The notes beneath the pieces were generated by a model that was not told the origin of the DNA, ran no database searches, and saw nothing but the letters and a program-made list of their open reading frames with translations. Shown here piece after piece: positions 17,618 through 27,611 of a DNA stretch of 64,000 bases. Position 1 is the stretch's first letter. Each line of letters opens with the position of its first letter. The stretch spans positions 1,714,578 through 1,778,577 of the forward strand of contig CANLOL010000001.1 in the NCBI GenBank assembly GCA_947492905.1, written 5' to 3'. The position numbers were made by a program, and so were the translations under genes. This DNA comes from an uncultured Sphingorhabdus sp. GTDB taxonomy: Bacteria > Pseudomonadota > Alphaproteobacteria > Sphingomonadales > Sphingomonadaceae.

Positions 17618-18904
17618 ATGATAGAAAGATTCACACATTTGAAGCTTTATGCTGGCGTAATTTTGCTGCTTGCCTTGGTTAGTAGCGCCATAGTCTATGC
17701 ACAAATAGAGGGCGCACCGCGCGGTGTATTGCCAATCGCAAGCAATGGTGATTTTGAAGTCAGCGGTATAGAGGTAGATGTCGAAGGCGTTAATGCTTTT
17801 GAAGCCCGCTCAAAGGGATGGCAGCTAGCGCAGCGCAAAGGGTGGCAGAAATTGTGGGCGCGCACGCGCGGCGGCAATGGCGGCGGTTTATCCGATAGCA
17901 GCTTGGATTCTATGGTCTCCTCTATTGTAATAGAAGAAGAACAAATTGGCCCAAAACGCTATGTCGCAAAATTGGGCGTGATTTTTGATCGCGCACGTGC
18001 AGGGCAAATATTGGGCGTAAAAGGCATTAAAAGACGTTCAGCACCATTGCTGATATTACCCATTACAATTTCTGGGGGGGCACCTGCGCTTTATGAGCGC
18101 CGTACCGAATGGCAAAAAGCTTGGGCGCGTTATAAAACTTCTGATAGCAGCATTGATTATGTAAGGCCCAGCGGCTCTGGGGCAGAATCTCTATTGCTCA
18201 ACGCAGGACAAATAAGCCGGCGTTCGCGTTCTTGGTGGCGGGTGATATTGGATGAATTTGGCGCAGCAGATATTGTTTCTGCAACTGCGCGATTTGAGCG
18301 ATCCTATCCTGGTGGTCCAGTAACCGCTCATTACACAGCACGTTATGGCCCAGATAACGCTTTTATTGGGCGTTTTTCGCTCAAAGTATCCAATAAAAAT
18401 GGCGTACCAGCGATGATGGATGCGGCCGTTAAGCGTATGGACGGATTGTTCGAAAATGCTCTTGCTGCGGGTCGTTTGAGACTTGATAAGAGCCTCATTC
18501 TCGAAGATCCTGAATTGATAGAAGAAGTCGAAGCCATTGCTGAAACTGAAAAAAATGAAGAAAAATCAGAAGAATCTGCGGCTGAAACGCCAAGAAACAC
18601 GGCCAATGAAGCTGAGAGTAATGAACAAGCTAGCGAAACCATTGAAGCTGCTCCGCCTCCTGTTGTGACGCAGACTTTCTCTATCCAATTTGCAACGCCA
18701 GATGTGGCTGCTGTTGATGCGGGTGAAGGCGCAGTTCGTGCAATATCTGGCGTAAAATCAGCATCTACCACCAGTTTGGCGCTGGGCGGGACATCGGTAA
18801 TGCGCGTATCTTATGCTGGTGATGCTGCTGCTTTACGGGCGGCACTATCGGCTAGCGGATGGCGCGTTGGTGGTGCGGGCAATACAATCACAATCTCTCG
18901 TTAA
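17618..18904 (+). CDS. DUF2066-like exported protein with C-terminal ferredoxin-fold domain
   Basis: A 428-residue envelope protein of unknown function. Residues ~9-30 form a signal peptide or anchor ending at VYAQ. The central region (about 45-300) has the FEARSKGWQLAQRKGWQKLW and YVAKLGVIFDRARAGQILG blocks typical of DUF2066 proteins. An acidic Glu/Ala-rich linker (about 305-350) leads to a C-terminal ~70-residue ferredoxin-like fold (SIQFATPDVAAVDAGEGAVR) that resembles a heavy-metal-associated domain without its cysteines. The ATG has an AAAAGGAC ribosome site. It precedes hdaA by 14 bp. Confidence 0.7.
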   Translation: MIERFTHLKLYAGVILLLALVSSAIVYAQIEGAPRGVLPIASNGDFEVSGIEVDVEGVNAFEARSKGWQLAQRKGWQKLWARTRGGNGGGLSDSSLDSMVSSIVIEEEQIGPKRYVAKLGVIFDRARAGQILGVKGIKRRSAPLLILPITISGGAPALYERRTEWQKAWARYKTSDSSIDYVRPSGSGAESLLLNAGQISRRSRSWWRVILDEFGAADIVSATARFERSYPGGPVTAHYTARYGPDNAFIGRFSLKVSNKNGVPAMMDAAVKRMDGLFENALAAGRLRLDKSLILEDPELIEEVEAIAETEKNEEKSEESAAETPRNTANEAESNEQASETIEAAPPPVVTQTFSIQFATPDVAAVDAGEGAVRAISGVKSASTTSLALGGTSVMRVSYAGDAAALRAALSASGWRVGGAGNTITISR

Positions 18905-18918
18905 TTGGTTTATACCAA

Positions 18919-19521
18919 ATGCGCCAAATACCTTTGCCATTAGATAATGATGAAAAGCATAATGATCTGATTATCACGGCCTGTAATCAGCATATCTATG
19001 ACCGTATCACTGCCATTGAAAAAGCGGATCGCGTTCAATTGCTAATTTTGGGCGATGATAAATCGGGTAAAAATCTATTTGGCCGCTATTTTGAACAATA
19101 TTGCGATGGAATATACATTAAAGATGCCGATCAATTGCATGATAATAAATTATTTTTTGCTTGGAATAAGGCCCATGAAGAAGGCCGTTCTTTGATGATG
19201 AGCGCTGCGCATGAACCATCGCGTTGGGGTATAGCATTACCAGACCTTAAATCGCGCATAGCCTCTATGGAGTTGTTGCAAATTGGGCCGCCCGATGATG
19301 AGCTTATCATCGAATTAATCATGCAAAAATTGAGCTTAGCCGATGTTGCGATCTCACCCAAAGCACTATCATATTGCCAGAAAAGATTAGAGAGGGACTA
19401 TCCATTTTTGGACCATTTTATTCTGCAATGTATCACAATAGCCAAAGAGCAAAATCGCGCGATAAAGCTGGATGATGTGAAATCATTATTAATTGCGAAT
19501 GGCCAGCATAATTTATTATGA
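18919..19521 (+). CDS. hdaA: HdaA, DnaA-inactivating clamp-bound AAA protein
   Basis: Promotes hydrolysis of DnaA-bound ATP after initiation, while bound to the beta clamp. The 200-residue protein starts with MRQIPLPLD, a near-consensus clamp-binding peptide at the very N-terminus, followed by a DnaA-like domain: LLILGDDKSGKNLFGRYF (degenerate Walker A), IKDADQLHDNKLFF and LKSRIASMELLQIGPPDDE. The length and N-terminal motif fit alphaproteobacterial HdaA rather than DnaA. It lies between the DUF2066-like gene and ppk1. Confidence 0.85.
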   Translation: MRQIPLPLDNDEKHNDLIITACNQHIYDRITAIEKADRVQLLILGDDKSGKNLFGRYFEQYCDGIYIKDADQLHDNKLFFAWNKAHEEGRSLMMSAAHEPSRWGIALPDLKSRIASMELLQIGPPDDELIIELIMQKLSLADVAISPKALSYCQKRLERDYPFLDHFILQCITIAKEQNRAIKLDDVKSLLIANGQHNLL

Positions 19522-19577
19522 TATTCATGAAATTGACACAAATTTAATGTCATATGATCGCTTAAGGAGTCGATTTT

Positions 19578-21692
19578 GTGACATCACAAATTAACAATGA
19601 CAATATTTATATAAATCGCGAATTAAGTTGGATAAAATTTAACGAGCGCGTTTTAAGCGAAGCAGAAAATAAAAATCACCCCTTGCTCGAGAGACTAAGG
19701 TTTCTGTCTATTTCAGGCAATAATTTAGACGAATTTTTCATGGTGCGCGTCGCGGGCCTCATTGGTCAGGTGAACCAGGGGATTGAGCTGCTTACGGCCG
19801 ATGGTATGACACCGCAGCAGCAGCTAGATGCCATTTATGCGCAAACCGATATTTTGATAGAAAAACAGCAAGAGATATGGCGCGATCTTTATGCTTTATT
19901 GCAAGCAGAGAATATCAGGATCATTCAACCCGAAGAGTTAAGTTCGGATCAAAAAGCATGGCTGCGGGATTATTTTTTGAATGAATTATTCCCTATTTTG
20001 ACGCCGCAAGCGCTTGATCCATCGCATCCTTTTCCATTCATTCCTAATCTCGGTATGTCGATGGTATTGGACTTTGAACGCAGTAGCGATAATCGCGTGA
20101 TTAGAGAATTGCTAATGCTGCCAGCCTCTATCAAACGTTTTGTGAGGATTGCGGGCGAAAATGCCGATTATATATCGCTCGATAATGCCATATTGACCTT
20201 TATTGATATTCTTTTTCCTGGCCATAAATTGCTTGGCCATGGCACATTCCGCATCATCAGAGACAGCGATTTAGAAGTTGAAGAAGAGGCGGAAGATTTA
20301 GTCCGCTATTTTAAAAATGCTATCAAAAGACGCCGAAAAGGTCAGATAGTGCGCTTGGAATTGGCCGATGATCTATCAAAACCTGTTGAGCATTTGCTCG
20401 AAGAAATCAGCCAAAGCGCGAGCGTTTCCAAAAGCCATATCCAAGGATTTATCGGGATTGCTGATTTGGCTGAATTGGTGAGTGAAGATCGTGCTGATTT
20501 GAAATTCACTAATTTTACACCGCGCTTTCCAGAGCGTATCAGAGAATATGATGGCGATTGCTTTGCCGCTATAAAAGCCAAAGATATTTTGGTGCATCAT
20601 CCTTATGAATCCTTTGAAGTTGTGGTGGCCTTTTTGGAGCAAGCCGCCGCTGATCCTAATGTGGTGGCGATTAAACAAACGCTCTATCGCGCAGGACGGC
20701 AATCGAAAATCATACGCGCACTCATAGATGCAGCAGAGGCTGGTAAATCAGTCACTGCCGTGGTTGAATTGCGCGCTCGGTTTGATGAAGAGCAAAATAT
20801 TTATTGGGCCGATGCATTAGAGCGCGCTGGTGTGCAGGTAGTATATGGTTTTATTGAGCTAAAGACTCATGCCAAAGTATCTATGGTGGTGCGGCGCGAG
20901 GAAATGGGCGTCACAACCTATTGCCACTTTGGCACGGGCAATTATCATCCGATTAATGCGCTTATTTATACAGATTTAAGCTATTTTACGGCTGACCCTA
21001 TCTTGGCCAATGATGCGGCGCAATTGTTCAACTATATCACAGGATATGTTGCGCCAAAGGATCAAAAGCTGATTAAAATGTCGCCATTGAACATCCGAAA
21101 AGAGATTGAACGCCTCATTCAAAATGAAGTAGAAAATGCACGGCAAGGAAAGCCGGCGACCATATGGGCTAAGATGAATTCTCTGGTGGATGCGTCCATC
21201 ATTGATAAATTATATAAAGCCAGTCAGGCGGGTGTGCAGATTGATTTGGTGGTGCGCGGAATTTGTTGTTTGCGCCCCGGTGTTGAGGGGCTATCCGATA
21301 ATATTCGCGTTAAATCTATCATTGGACGGTTTCTGGAACATAGCCGTATCTGGGCCTTTGCCAATGGAGGGCAAATGCCGCATGCCAATGCAAAAATCTA
21401 TATCAGCTCTGCCGATTGGATGCCGCGCAACCTTGATAGGCGCGTTGAATATATGTTGCCGATAGAGAATGACACGGTGCATGAGCAAATTTTGGAACAA
21501 GTGTTAATCGCCAATTTGATTGATAATCAGCAAAGCTGGCAACTCAATAGCGATGGTGATTATGTGCGTTCAAAAATTGGCAAAAAGAAATTTAATCTGC
21601 ATGATTATTTTATGAACAATCCATCGCTCTCTGGACGCGGTAAAGCATTGAAGAAAAGGAAATCTGTCCCTAAGCTCTATCTTGGAGATTGA
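19578..21692 (+). CDS. ppk1: Polyphosphate kinase 1
   Basis: Polymerises ATP gamma phosphate into inorganic polyphosphate, reversibly. The 704 residues open with YINRELSWIKFNERVL and DEFFMVRVAGL. They contain VVAIKQTLYRAG, the phosphohistidine motif ELKTHAKVSMVVRRE, CHFGTGNYHPINAL and the second active-site HANAKIYISSADWM, matching the PPK1 N, head and twin PLD-like catalytic domains. The start is a GTG at 19578, fixed by a strong AAGGAG site eight bases upstream. ppx follows, an arrangement common for polyphosphate turnover. Confidence 0.97.
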   Translation: MTSQINNDNIYINRELSWIKFNERVLSEAENKNHPLLERLRFLSISGNNLDEFFMVRVAGLIGQVNQGIELLTADGMTPQQQLDAIYAQTDILIEKQQEIWRDLYALLQAENIRIIQPEELSSDQKAWLRDYFLNELFPILTPQALDPSHPFPFIPNLGMSMVLDFERSSDNRVIRELLMLPASIKRFVRIAGENADYISLDNAILTFIDILFPGHKLLGHGTFRIIRDSDLEVEEEAEDLVRYFKNAIKRRRKGQIVRLELADDLSKPVEHLLEEISQSASVSKSHIQGFIGIADLAELVSEDRADLKFTNFTPRFPERIREYDGDCFAAIKAKDILVHHPYESFEVVVAFLEQAAADPNVVAIKQTLYRAGRQSKIIRALIDAAEAGKSVTAVVELRARFDEEQNIYWADALERAGVQVVYGFIELKTHAKVSMVVRREEMGVTTYCHFGTGNYHPINALIYTDLSYFTADPILANDAAQLFNYITGYVAPKDQKLIKMSPLNIRKEIERLIQNEVENARQGKPATIWAKMNSLVDASIIDKLYKASQAGVQIDLVVRGICCLRPGVEGLSDNIRVKSIIGRFLEHSRIWAFANGGQMPHANAKIYISSADWMPRNLDRRVEYMLPIENDTVHEQILEQVLIANLIDNQQSWQLNSDGDYVRSKIGKKKFNLHDYFMNNPSLSGRGKALKKRKSVPKLYLGD

Positions 21693-21716
21693 GTCGCACA
21701 ACTAAGGGATATTGCT

Positions 21717-21746
21717 ATGCGTCAAAGCCGAACCTATGCAAAGTAG
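21717..21746 (+). other. Possible leader ORF or frameshifted N-terminus before ppx
   Basis: An ATG at 21717 with a good AAGGGA site seven bases upstream opens the short frame MRQSRTYAK, which stops at TAG 21744-21746. The ppx ATG at 21736 lies inside it in another frame. Joined across the frame change the peptide would run smoothly into the ppx N-terminus (RGSRSAVIDIG). It may therefore be a coupling leader or the remnant of the original start. Confidence 0.35.
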
Positions 21747-23211
21747 AGGCAGTCGATCAGCTGTTATCGATATTGGTTCTAACTCTGTGCGATTGGTGGT
21801 TTATGCTGGCCATAGCCGCATCCCATCGACCATTTTTAACGAAAAAATATTGGCTGGTTTAGGCAGCGAATTGGCAACAACTGGCAATATTGGGGCTGGT
21901 AATTTCGATCAAGCGATAGGGGCGCTCAAACGCTTCAAAATTTTATGCGAAGAATTACAAGTTTCCAATATCAATATAATTGCCACAGCAGCGGTAAGAG
22001 ATGCGCATAATGGCCCGCAATTTGTAGAGGCAGCCAGAGAAATTGGCTTAGAGATTAAAATCATTAATGGAGAGCAAGAAGCTCATTATTCTGCGCTTGG
22101 CGTTATGTCAGCATTTCCCGGTCAAAATGGCGTAATGGCCGATCTTGGTGGAGGCAGCCTTGAATTGGCGCAAATTATGGATGGCGAGATTATTCAGAAA
22201 ATAAGCGTTCCTATGGGTGTTTTGCGCGTTCAAAAATGGTTTGAACAAGGATATGATAAGCTATTCTCTACTTTTCAGAACTTCACCCAAACATTGGGTT
22301 GGAATGCTGTCCATAATTGCGAAAATCTATTTCTAGTAGGCGGTTCTTGGCGCGCTTTGGCGCATATAGATCGCGATGAAACTGATTATCCTTTGCGCGT
22401 GATTGACCATTATAAAATTGATATAGAGCGTTCGCGCACTATGGATAGCATGCTCGCAAAAAGAGAAGATGAGAATTTTAGCAAATCATTGGGCATTTCA
22501 TCATCGCGTATCAAAACTTTGCCGCAAGCTGCAGCTTTGATGCGCTGTGTTTCAGAATTTTTTCAGCCCCAATCGCTATATACATCTGCCTTTGGTTTGC
22601 GCGAAGGTATATTATTTTCAAAGCTTGATAAAGAAACGCAAAGCCTAGATCCATTGCTGATAGGCACGCGGGAATTTTCACGAATCCAGAGGCGCTTTCA
22701 TGGCAAAAAAAGCGATGTTAATTTGTGGATTTCTGATATTTTTCATGATGATGACGCGGAAATGGAGCGCATAAGAAAAGCATTTTGCAATTTAGGCGAT
22801 GTGGCATGGCGGGCTAATCCTGATTTCAGAGCCGAATGGGGCCTTGATATTGGATTGCATGGCAATTGGGCTGGTATCAGCGGCTCTGGCCGCGATATTT
22901 TGGGACAAGCATTATTTAGTTGTTTTGGCGGCGGTTCTAATATTTATCCCAATGGCGGAATATTGGCCAGCGCACAGGCCATAGATCGCGCTATTGCATG
23001 GGGATTAACCGTAAGATTGGCCCAAAGGTTAAGCGGTGGGCGCAGAGGATTATTATCGCGATCAAAAATCGCTTTGGTGGGCAATGAAGATAAGGTGCTA
23101 CAATTGCAAATTGAACGGGATTATCAGGACATATGCGGGGAATCTGTAATCAAGAGATTGAAACAATTGGCCGATTTCATGGGCTATGATAATGAAATAA
23201 TCTTTATTTAA
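21736..23211 (+). CDS. ppx: Exopolyphosphatase / guanosine pentaphosphatase (Ppx/GppA)
   Basis: Hydrolyses polyphosphate or pppGpp. The actin-like ATPase fold is seen in AVIDIGSNSVRLVVY, ATAAVRDAHNG, INGEQEAHYSALG and the phosphate-binding DLGGGSLELAQI. A C-terminal HD-like helical part follows (about residues 300-491). I chose the ATG at 21736 because conserved sequence begins within ten residues; it has no ribosome site of its own. A TTG at 21712 is the alternative. It follows ppk1 by 43 bp. The 3' end overlaps the convergent lipoprotein gene by four bases. Confidence 0.92.
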   Translation: MQSRGSRSAVIDIGSNSVRLVVYAGHSRIPSTIFNEKILAGLGSELATTGNIGAGNFDQAIGALKRFKILCEELQVSNINIIATAAVRDAHNGPQFVEAAREIGLEIKIINGEQEAHYSALGVMSAFPGQNGVMADLGGGSLELAQIMDGEIIQKISVPMGVLRVQKWFEQGYDKLFSTFQNFTQTLGWNAVHNCENLFLVGGSWRALAHIDRDETDYPLRVIDHYKIDIERSRTMDSMLAKREDENFSKSLGISSSRIKTLPQAAALMRCVSEFFQPQSLYTSAFGLREGILFSKLDKETQSLDPLLIGTREFSRIQRRFHGKKSDVNLWISDIFHDDDAEMERIRKAFCNLGDVAWRANPDFRAEWGLDIGLHGNWAGISGSGRDILGQALFSCFGGGSNIYPNGGILASAQAIDRAIAWGLTVRLAQRLSGGRRGLLSRSKIALVGNEDKVLQLQIERDYQDICGESVIKRLKQLADFMGYDNEIIFI

Positions 23212-23534
23212 CCGCAATTTATGCTGGTAATGACATAATTTGAATCATAGGCAATAGTAACGCGATTGACTCGGTAATCTCTGGATATAGGAGCACGAGG
23301 AGGGGCCCAACGCAACACTGTTGCCCCAGTTACCGATAAGATGGTTTTCGCCAGTTCTACATCTGCTTTTTGACCAATATATGTTTTGGCAGGTTTGGCA
23401 TTACACACAAAACCACCGGCTTCTAAGATGTTGACTTTATCAACGGTTATCGGACTGGATTTCGGAGGCTCTTTGCTATTAGCACTGCAGGCCAGTAGCG
23501 GAATACAAGCAATAGGAAGTAGCACTTTAAACAT
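23208..23534 (-). CDS. Small lipoprotein, peptidase inhibitor I78-like
   Basis: A 108-residue exported protein with a lipobox (PLLAC, cysteine at about residue 16) indicating a lipid anchor. The mature part has VCNAKPAKTYIGQKAD, GATVLRWAPPRAPISRDYR, VNRVTIAYD and a terminal INCG, the order of conserved elements in the I78 family (Aspergillus elastase inhibitor type), with two cysteines placed to pair. The ATG at 23534 has an AGGA site and overlaps the end of rnd by eight bases; an earlier ATG at 23549 is possible. Target protease unknown. Confidence 0.78.
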   Translation of the reverse strand: MFKVLLPIACIPLLACSANSKEPPKSSPITVDKVNILEAGGFVCNAKPAKTYIGQKADVELAKTILSVTGATVLRWAPPRAPISRDYRVNRVTIAYDSNYVITSINCG

Positions 23535-24774
23535 TCGATATATCCTCATTTTTTGGTTCAGCAGCGATTATGTCTTTATCCGATTCCTCATCTTTATCCG
23601 CTACATCATCTTTTTCTGTTGTGGTGATTTTCAATTTGCCATTGACCACTGCAAAGGCAACGCGCCCTTCTACCAAATCTAGCGCATCTTTGCCAAATTG
23701 TTCAAAACGCCACCCTCTCAACAGGTTTAACCCTTCGCGTTCTCCAGAAGCCAATTGTTCCAATTCATCGGCTTTGGTGATTAAACGCGAAGCGACATTA
23801 ATTTCGCGTGAACGAATCTTGAGTAATAATTTAAGTAAATCAGCAACTAAAGCGCCATCTCTACCATTACCGCCAGAACGCTTTCTCTCTGGCATATCCT
23901 CTCTAGTAAGCGATTTGCTGGCCTCTATCGCACTTATCATACGTGCGCCAATGTCATTGCTTTTCCATGATGATGATAAGCCTCTTACGCGTCCTAAATC
24001 AGATTGTTTCTTGGGCGGATGCACCGCAATATCGGCCAATGTTTCATCCTTTACCACACGTCCGCGCGGGATATTCTTGTGCTGCGCTTCTCTTTCTCTC
24101 CAAGCAGCCAGCGCTTTAACGCGGCCCAAAACATCGGGTGCGCGCGATCGCACTTTGACCTTTTTCCACATAAGGTTCGGATCATTCACATATTGATTGG
24201 CATTGGTAAGCTTTTCCATTTCATCATTCAACCATCTGCCGCGCCCCGTTTCTTGGAGCTTTTCAAGCATCATGGGAAATAATTTTGACAAATGAGTGAC
24301 ATCGGCAATGGCATAATCAATCTGCCGTTTGTCCAATGGTCTGCGCGACCAATCGGTGAAACGTGCGCCTTTATCAATTTGAGTGTTGAGCCATATATCG
24401 ACCAAATTGCTATATCCAATCTGCTCGCCTTGCCCCAATGCCATTGCGGCAATTTGCGTATCAAACATAGGTTGCGGCGTTTTACCCGTCATATTGACAA
24501 AGATTTCTATATCTTGGCCAGCGGCATGAAAAACTTTCAGCACATCATGATTATCGGTCAATAAGTTGAGCATTGGCGTTAAATCTATACCCTCGGCCAT
24601 AGGGTCAATGGCTGCTGCTTCTTCGTCATTGGCGATTTGTACCAAGCAAAGCTCTGAATAATATGTATTCTCTCTCATAAATTCAGTATCGACCGTGATA
24701 TAAGAGGATGTGGAAAGACGCTCGCAAAAAGATGCCAATGTTGCGCTGTCGGTAATTAATGGATTAATCTGCAT
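23527..24774 (-). CDS. rnd: Ribonuclease D
   Basis: 3'-5' exoribonuclease that trims tRNA precursors. The DEDDy catalytic set is visible: VDTEFMRE (Asp, Glu), FHAAGQDIEIF (Asp) and YAIADVTHL (Tyr, Asp). HRDC-like helical regions lie downstream (about 210-380), and there is an acidic Lys/Asp/Glu-rich tail. At 415 residues it is slightly long because of that tail. The ATG at 24774 has an AAGGGTAG site; a TTG at 24792 is not needed. It is divergent from aspS. Confidence 0.95.
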   Translation of the reverse strand: MQINPLITDSATLASFCERLSTSSYITVDTEFMRENTYYSELCLVQIANDEEAAAIDPMAEGIDLTPMLNLLTDNHDVLKVFHAAGQDIEIFVNMTGKTPQPMFDTQIAAMALGQGEQIGYSNLVDIWLNTQIDKGARFTDWSRRPLDKRQIDYAIADVTHLSKLFPMMLEKLQETGRGRWLNDEMEKLTNANQYVNDPNLMWKKVKVRSRAPDVLGRVKALAAWREREAQHKNIPRGRVVKDETLADIAVHPPKKQSDLGRVRGLSSSWKSNDIGARMISAIEASKSLTREDMPERKRSGGNGRDGALVADLLKLLLKIRSREINVASRLITKADELEQLASGEREGLNLLRGWRFEQFGKDALDLVEGRVAFAVVNGKLKITTTEKDDVADKDEESDKDIIAAEPKNEDISNV

Positions 24775-24878
24775 AGAATCTACCCTTAACACTCATTCTG
24801 AACTTGACAAACATTGCCTGCATCTGTGAAGCGATCTCACAGATTTTTTTAAGCCTTTAGATATTGGAATTTTGCGAC

Positions 24879-26663
24879 ATGCACGCTTATCGTTCACATA
24901 ATTGTTCTGCTCTACGTATAGAAAATGTAGGGGATACCGTACGTTTATCGGGTTGGGTCCACCGCAAGCGTGATCATGGTAATTTGCTATTTATTGATAT
25001 GCGCGATCATTTTGGTCTTACGCAAATTGTCACCGATGTGGATAGTGATGCTTTCAAATCATTGGAACATATCCGCAGCGAATCGGTAATATGTATTACC
25101 GGTGATGTTGTCGCGCGCGATGCAGAGGCTATTAATAGCAATTTGCCTACGGGTGAGATTGAAGTACGCGCGCGCGAAGTCACTATTTTATCAGAGGCAG
25201 CAGAATTGCCGATGCCAGTTGCTGGCGAGCAAGAATATCCCGAAGATATTCGTTTGCGTAATCGTTTCCTCGATCTACGCCGTGAAAAAGTTCACGCCAA
25301 TATGATGCTGCGTTCTAATGTAATTTCATCCCTGCGCAATCGCATGGTAGAGCAGGGCTTTACCGAATATCAAACCCCTATTTTGACTGCATCATCACCC
25401 GAAGGTGCGCGCGATTATCTGGTGCCGAGCCGTGTGCATCCAGGTAAATTTTATGCGCTACCCCAAGCTCCGCAAATGTTTAAGCAGTTGTTGATGGTGG
25501 CGGGTTTTGATCGCTATTTCCAAATCGCACCATGTTTCCGCGACGAAGATGCGCGTGCAGACAGAAGCCCCGGTGAATTTTATCAGCTCGACCTTGAGAT
25601 GAGCTTTGTAACGCAAGATGATGTGTTTGAAGCATTAGAGCCTGTGCTTGCTGGCGTGTTTGAGGAATTTGCCAATGGCAAAACCGTAACGGCATCGGGT
25701 GAATTTCCGCGCATTCCCTATAAAGAGGCTATGCTGAAATATGGCAGCGATAAGCCAGATTTACGCAATCCAATCATCATTCAAGATGTGACCGAGCATT
25801 TCAAAGGCTCTGGCTTTGGTCTGTTTGACAAAATCACATCGGGCGGGGGCACTGTTCGGGCTATTCCTGCACCAGAAGCTGGTAAAAACAGCCGCAAATT
25901 CTTTGACGATATGAACGAATGGGCGCGCGGCGAGGGCTTTGCGGGTCTTGGCTATATCAATATTAAAGACGGCGTTCCTGCTGGCCCTATTGCCAAAAAC
26001 CACGGCGAAGAAGCGACGAAGAAATTGCTCGAAGAATTGGGATGTGGCCCTGATGATGGTGTTTTCTTTGCCGCTGGTAAAGAGGGCGATGCTGCGAAAT
26101 TAGCAGGAGCAGCCAGAACGCGCGTTGGTGAGAAATTAGAGATTATCGAACAAGGATGTTTCAAATTTTGCTGGATTGTTGATTTTCCAATGTTTGAATA
26201 TGATGAAGAGCATAAGAAAATTGATTTCTCGCACAATCCATTCTCTATGCCGCAAGGCGAAATGGAGGCGCTCGAAAATAAAGACCCGCTCGATATTCTC
26301 GCATGGCAATATGATATTGTCTGTAATGGCGTAGAATTATCATCAGGCGCTATTCGTAATCACCGTCCTGATATTATGTATAAAGCCTTTGATATTGCGG
26401 GTTATAGCCAAGAAGAAGTTGATGCAAATTTCTCTGGTATGATTAATGCGCTGAAATTTGGTGCTCCGCCGCATGGTGGGTCTGCGCCGGGTGTTGACCG
26501 TATTGTGATGTTACTGGCGGATGAGCCGAATATCCGCGAAGTTGTGCTTTTCCCAATGAACCAACGCGCCGAAGATTTGATGATGGGCGCGCCCAATCAC
26601 GCAACGGCGGCCCAATTGCGCGAGCTTAATTTGCGGATTATTGAGCCTCCAAAGGGCGGATAA
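24879..26663 (+). CDS. aspS: Aspartyl-tRNA synthetase
   Basis: Class IIb synthetase, 594 residues, bacterial type with an insertion (GAD) domain. Landmarks are the N-terminal OB fold ([20 protein letters not shown]), FLDLRREK, motif 2 [19 protein letters not shown] and motif 3 [11 protein letters not shown]. The ATG at 24879 is preferred to a TTG at 24864. Whether it also charges tRNA-Asn cannot be judged here because GatCAB and AsnRS are not in the window. The following hydrolase gene starts one base after the stop. Confidence 0.97.
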   Translation: MHAYRSHNCSALRIENVGDTVRLSGWVHRKRDHGNLLFIDMRDHFGLTQIVTDVDSDAFKSLEHIRSESVICITGDVVARDAEAINSNLPTGEIEVRAREVTILSEAAELPMPVAGEQEYPEDIRLRNRFLDLRREKVHANMMLRSNVISSLRNRMVEQGFTEYQTPILTASSPEGARDYLVPSRVHPGKFYALPQAPQMFKQLLMVAGFDRYFQIAPCFRDEDARADRSPGEFYQLDLEMSFVTQDDVFEALEPVLAGVFEEFANGKTVTASGEFPRIPYKEAMLKYGSDKPDLRNPIIIQDVTEHFKGSGFGLFDKITSGGGTVRAIPAPEAGKNSRKFFDDMNEWARGEGFAGLGYINIKDGVPAGPIAKNHGEEATKKLLEELGCGPDDGVFFAAGKEGDAAKLAGAARTRVGEKLEIIEQGCFKFCWIVDFPMFEYDEEHKKIDFSHNPFSMPQGEMEALENKDPLDILAWQYDIVCNGVELSSGAIRNHRPDIMYKAFDIAGYSQEEVDANFSGMINALKFGAPPHGGSAPGVDRIVMLLADEPNIREVVLFPMNQRAEDLMMGAPNHATAAQLRELNLRIIEPPKGG

Positions 26664-26664
26664 G

Positions 26665-27558
26665 TTGAACCCAAAGCAGCATCAATTTACCGATGGTGAT
26701 ACGGATCTTTGCTATTTTGAATGGGGCGATCCAAAGCATCAGAGCATCATCATGCTGCATGCAACGGGTTTTCATGCGCGCTGTTGGGATAGGGTGATTG
26801 CCCATTTATGCCATGATTATCATGTGATTGCGGTTGATCATCGCGGTCATGGCCGCAGCGGAAAGCCTGAATCGCTATCGGATTGGAGCTTGCAAGCCCG
26901 CGATGCCGCGCGCCTGATACAGCATTTGGATATTAAAAATATCATTGGCGTGGGGCATAGCATGGGCGGTAATGCTATGGTGCAAATTTGCGGTACTTAT
27001 GGTGATTATTTTGAAAGATTGGTTCTTGTTGATCCGACCATAATGGCGGAACAATTTTACCAAAAACCCGAAGACCCCAGCCAAATTGACCCAAGCGTGC
27101 ATCCTGTATCGCGGCGGCGCAATGATTGGGATTCTGCGCAGCAAATGTTCGATCATTTCAAAAACCGATTGCCCTATTGTCTATGGCAAGAGGATATTTT
27201 GCGCGATTATTGTGATTATGGATTATTGCCCAATGATAGCCAAACTGATGCCCAAACTGATGGGGAAGCTGCTTTTCAATTGGCCTGTCCGCCGATATTA
27301 GAAGCATCGGTTTATTTGGGCTTTAACTGCGTAAACCCTTATCCATTAGTGGATAAAATTACATGTCCTGTGCATATTTTGCGCGCACCTGGGCTACAAG
27401 AGGGCGGCGAGATGGATTTTACCGTCAGCCCAACATGGGATGGCTTAGTAGGGCGATTTGCTAATGGACGAGAGACTTATTTGCCTGATCTAACGCATTT
27501 TATGCCGATGCAAGATCCATTATTGGTGGCTTCATTAATTAAAAAACGCTCTTATTAA
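26665..27558 (+). CDS. Alpha/beta fold hydrolase
   Basis: A 297-residue alpha/beta hydrolase. Visible are the HG-like oxyanion segment HATGFHARCWD, VDHRGHGRSGKPE, the nucleophile elbow GVGHSMGGNAM (Ser at about 101) and the late histidine in PDLTHFMPMQDP. The start is a TTG at 26665, directly after the aspS stop, supported by the AAAGGGCGGA stretch that ends aspS; no ATG fits. Translation is probably coupled to aspS. The cap region is not diagnostic, so the substrate is unknown. Confidence 0.82.
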   Translation: MNPKQHQFTDGDTDLCYFEWGDPKHQSIIMLHATGFHARCWDRVIAHLCHDYHVIAVDHRGHGRSGKPESLSDWSLQARDAARLIQHLDIKNIIGVGHSMGGNAMVQICGTYGDYFERLVLVDPTIMAEQFYQKPEDPSQIDPSVHPVSRRRNDWDSAQQMFDHFKNRLPYCLWQEDILRDYCDYGLLPNDSQTDAQTDGEAAFQLACPPILEASVYLGFNCVNPYPLVDKITCPVHILRAPGLQEGGEMDFTVSPTWDGLVGRFANGRETYLPDLTHFMPMQDPLLVASLIKKRSY

Positions 27559-27611
27559 AAATCAGGGTTAATCGGATAGCGATACTCTTAGAAATAAGGT
27601 AAAACGCAAAT

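Noticed and set aside
23570-24196. 208-residue open frame on the plus strand, Ser-rich
   Set aside because: It is antisense to rnd, whose DEDDy and HRDC features are clear; no ribosome site or recognisable protein.
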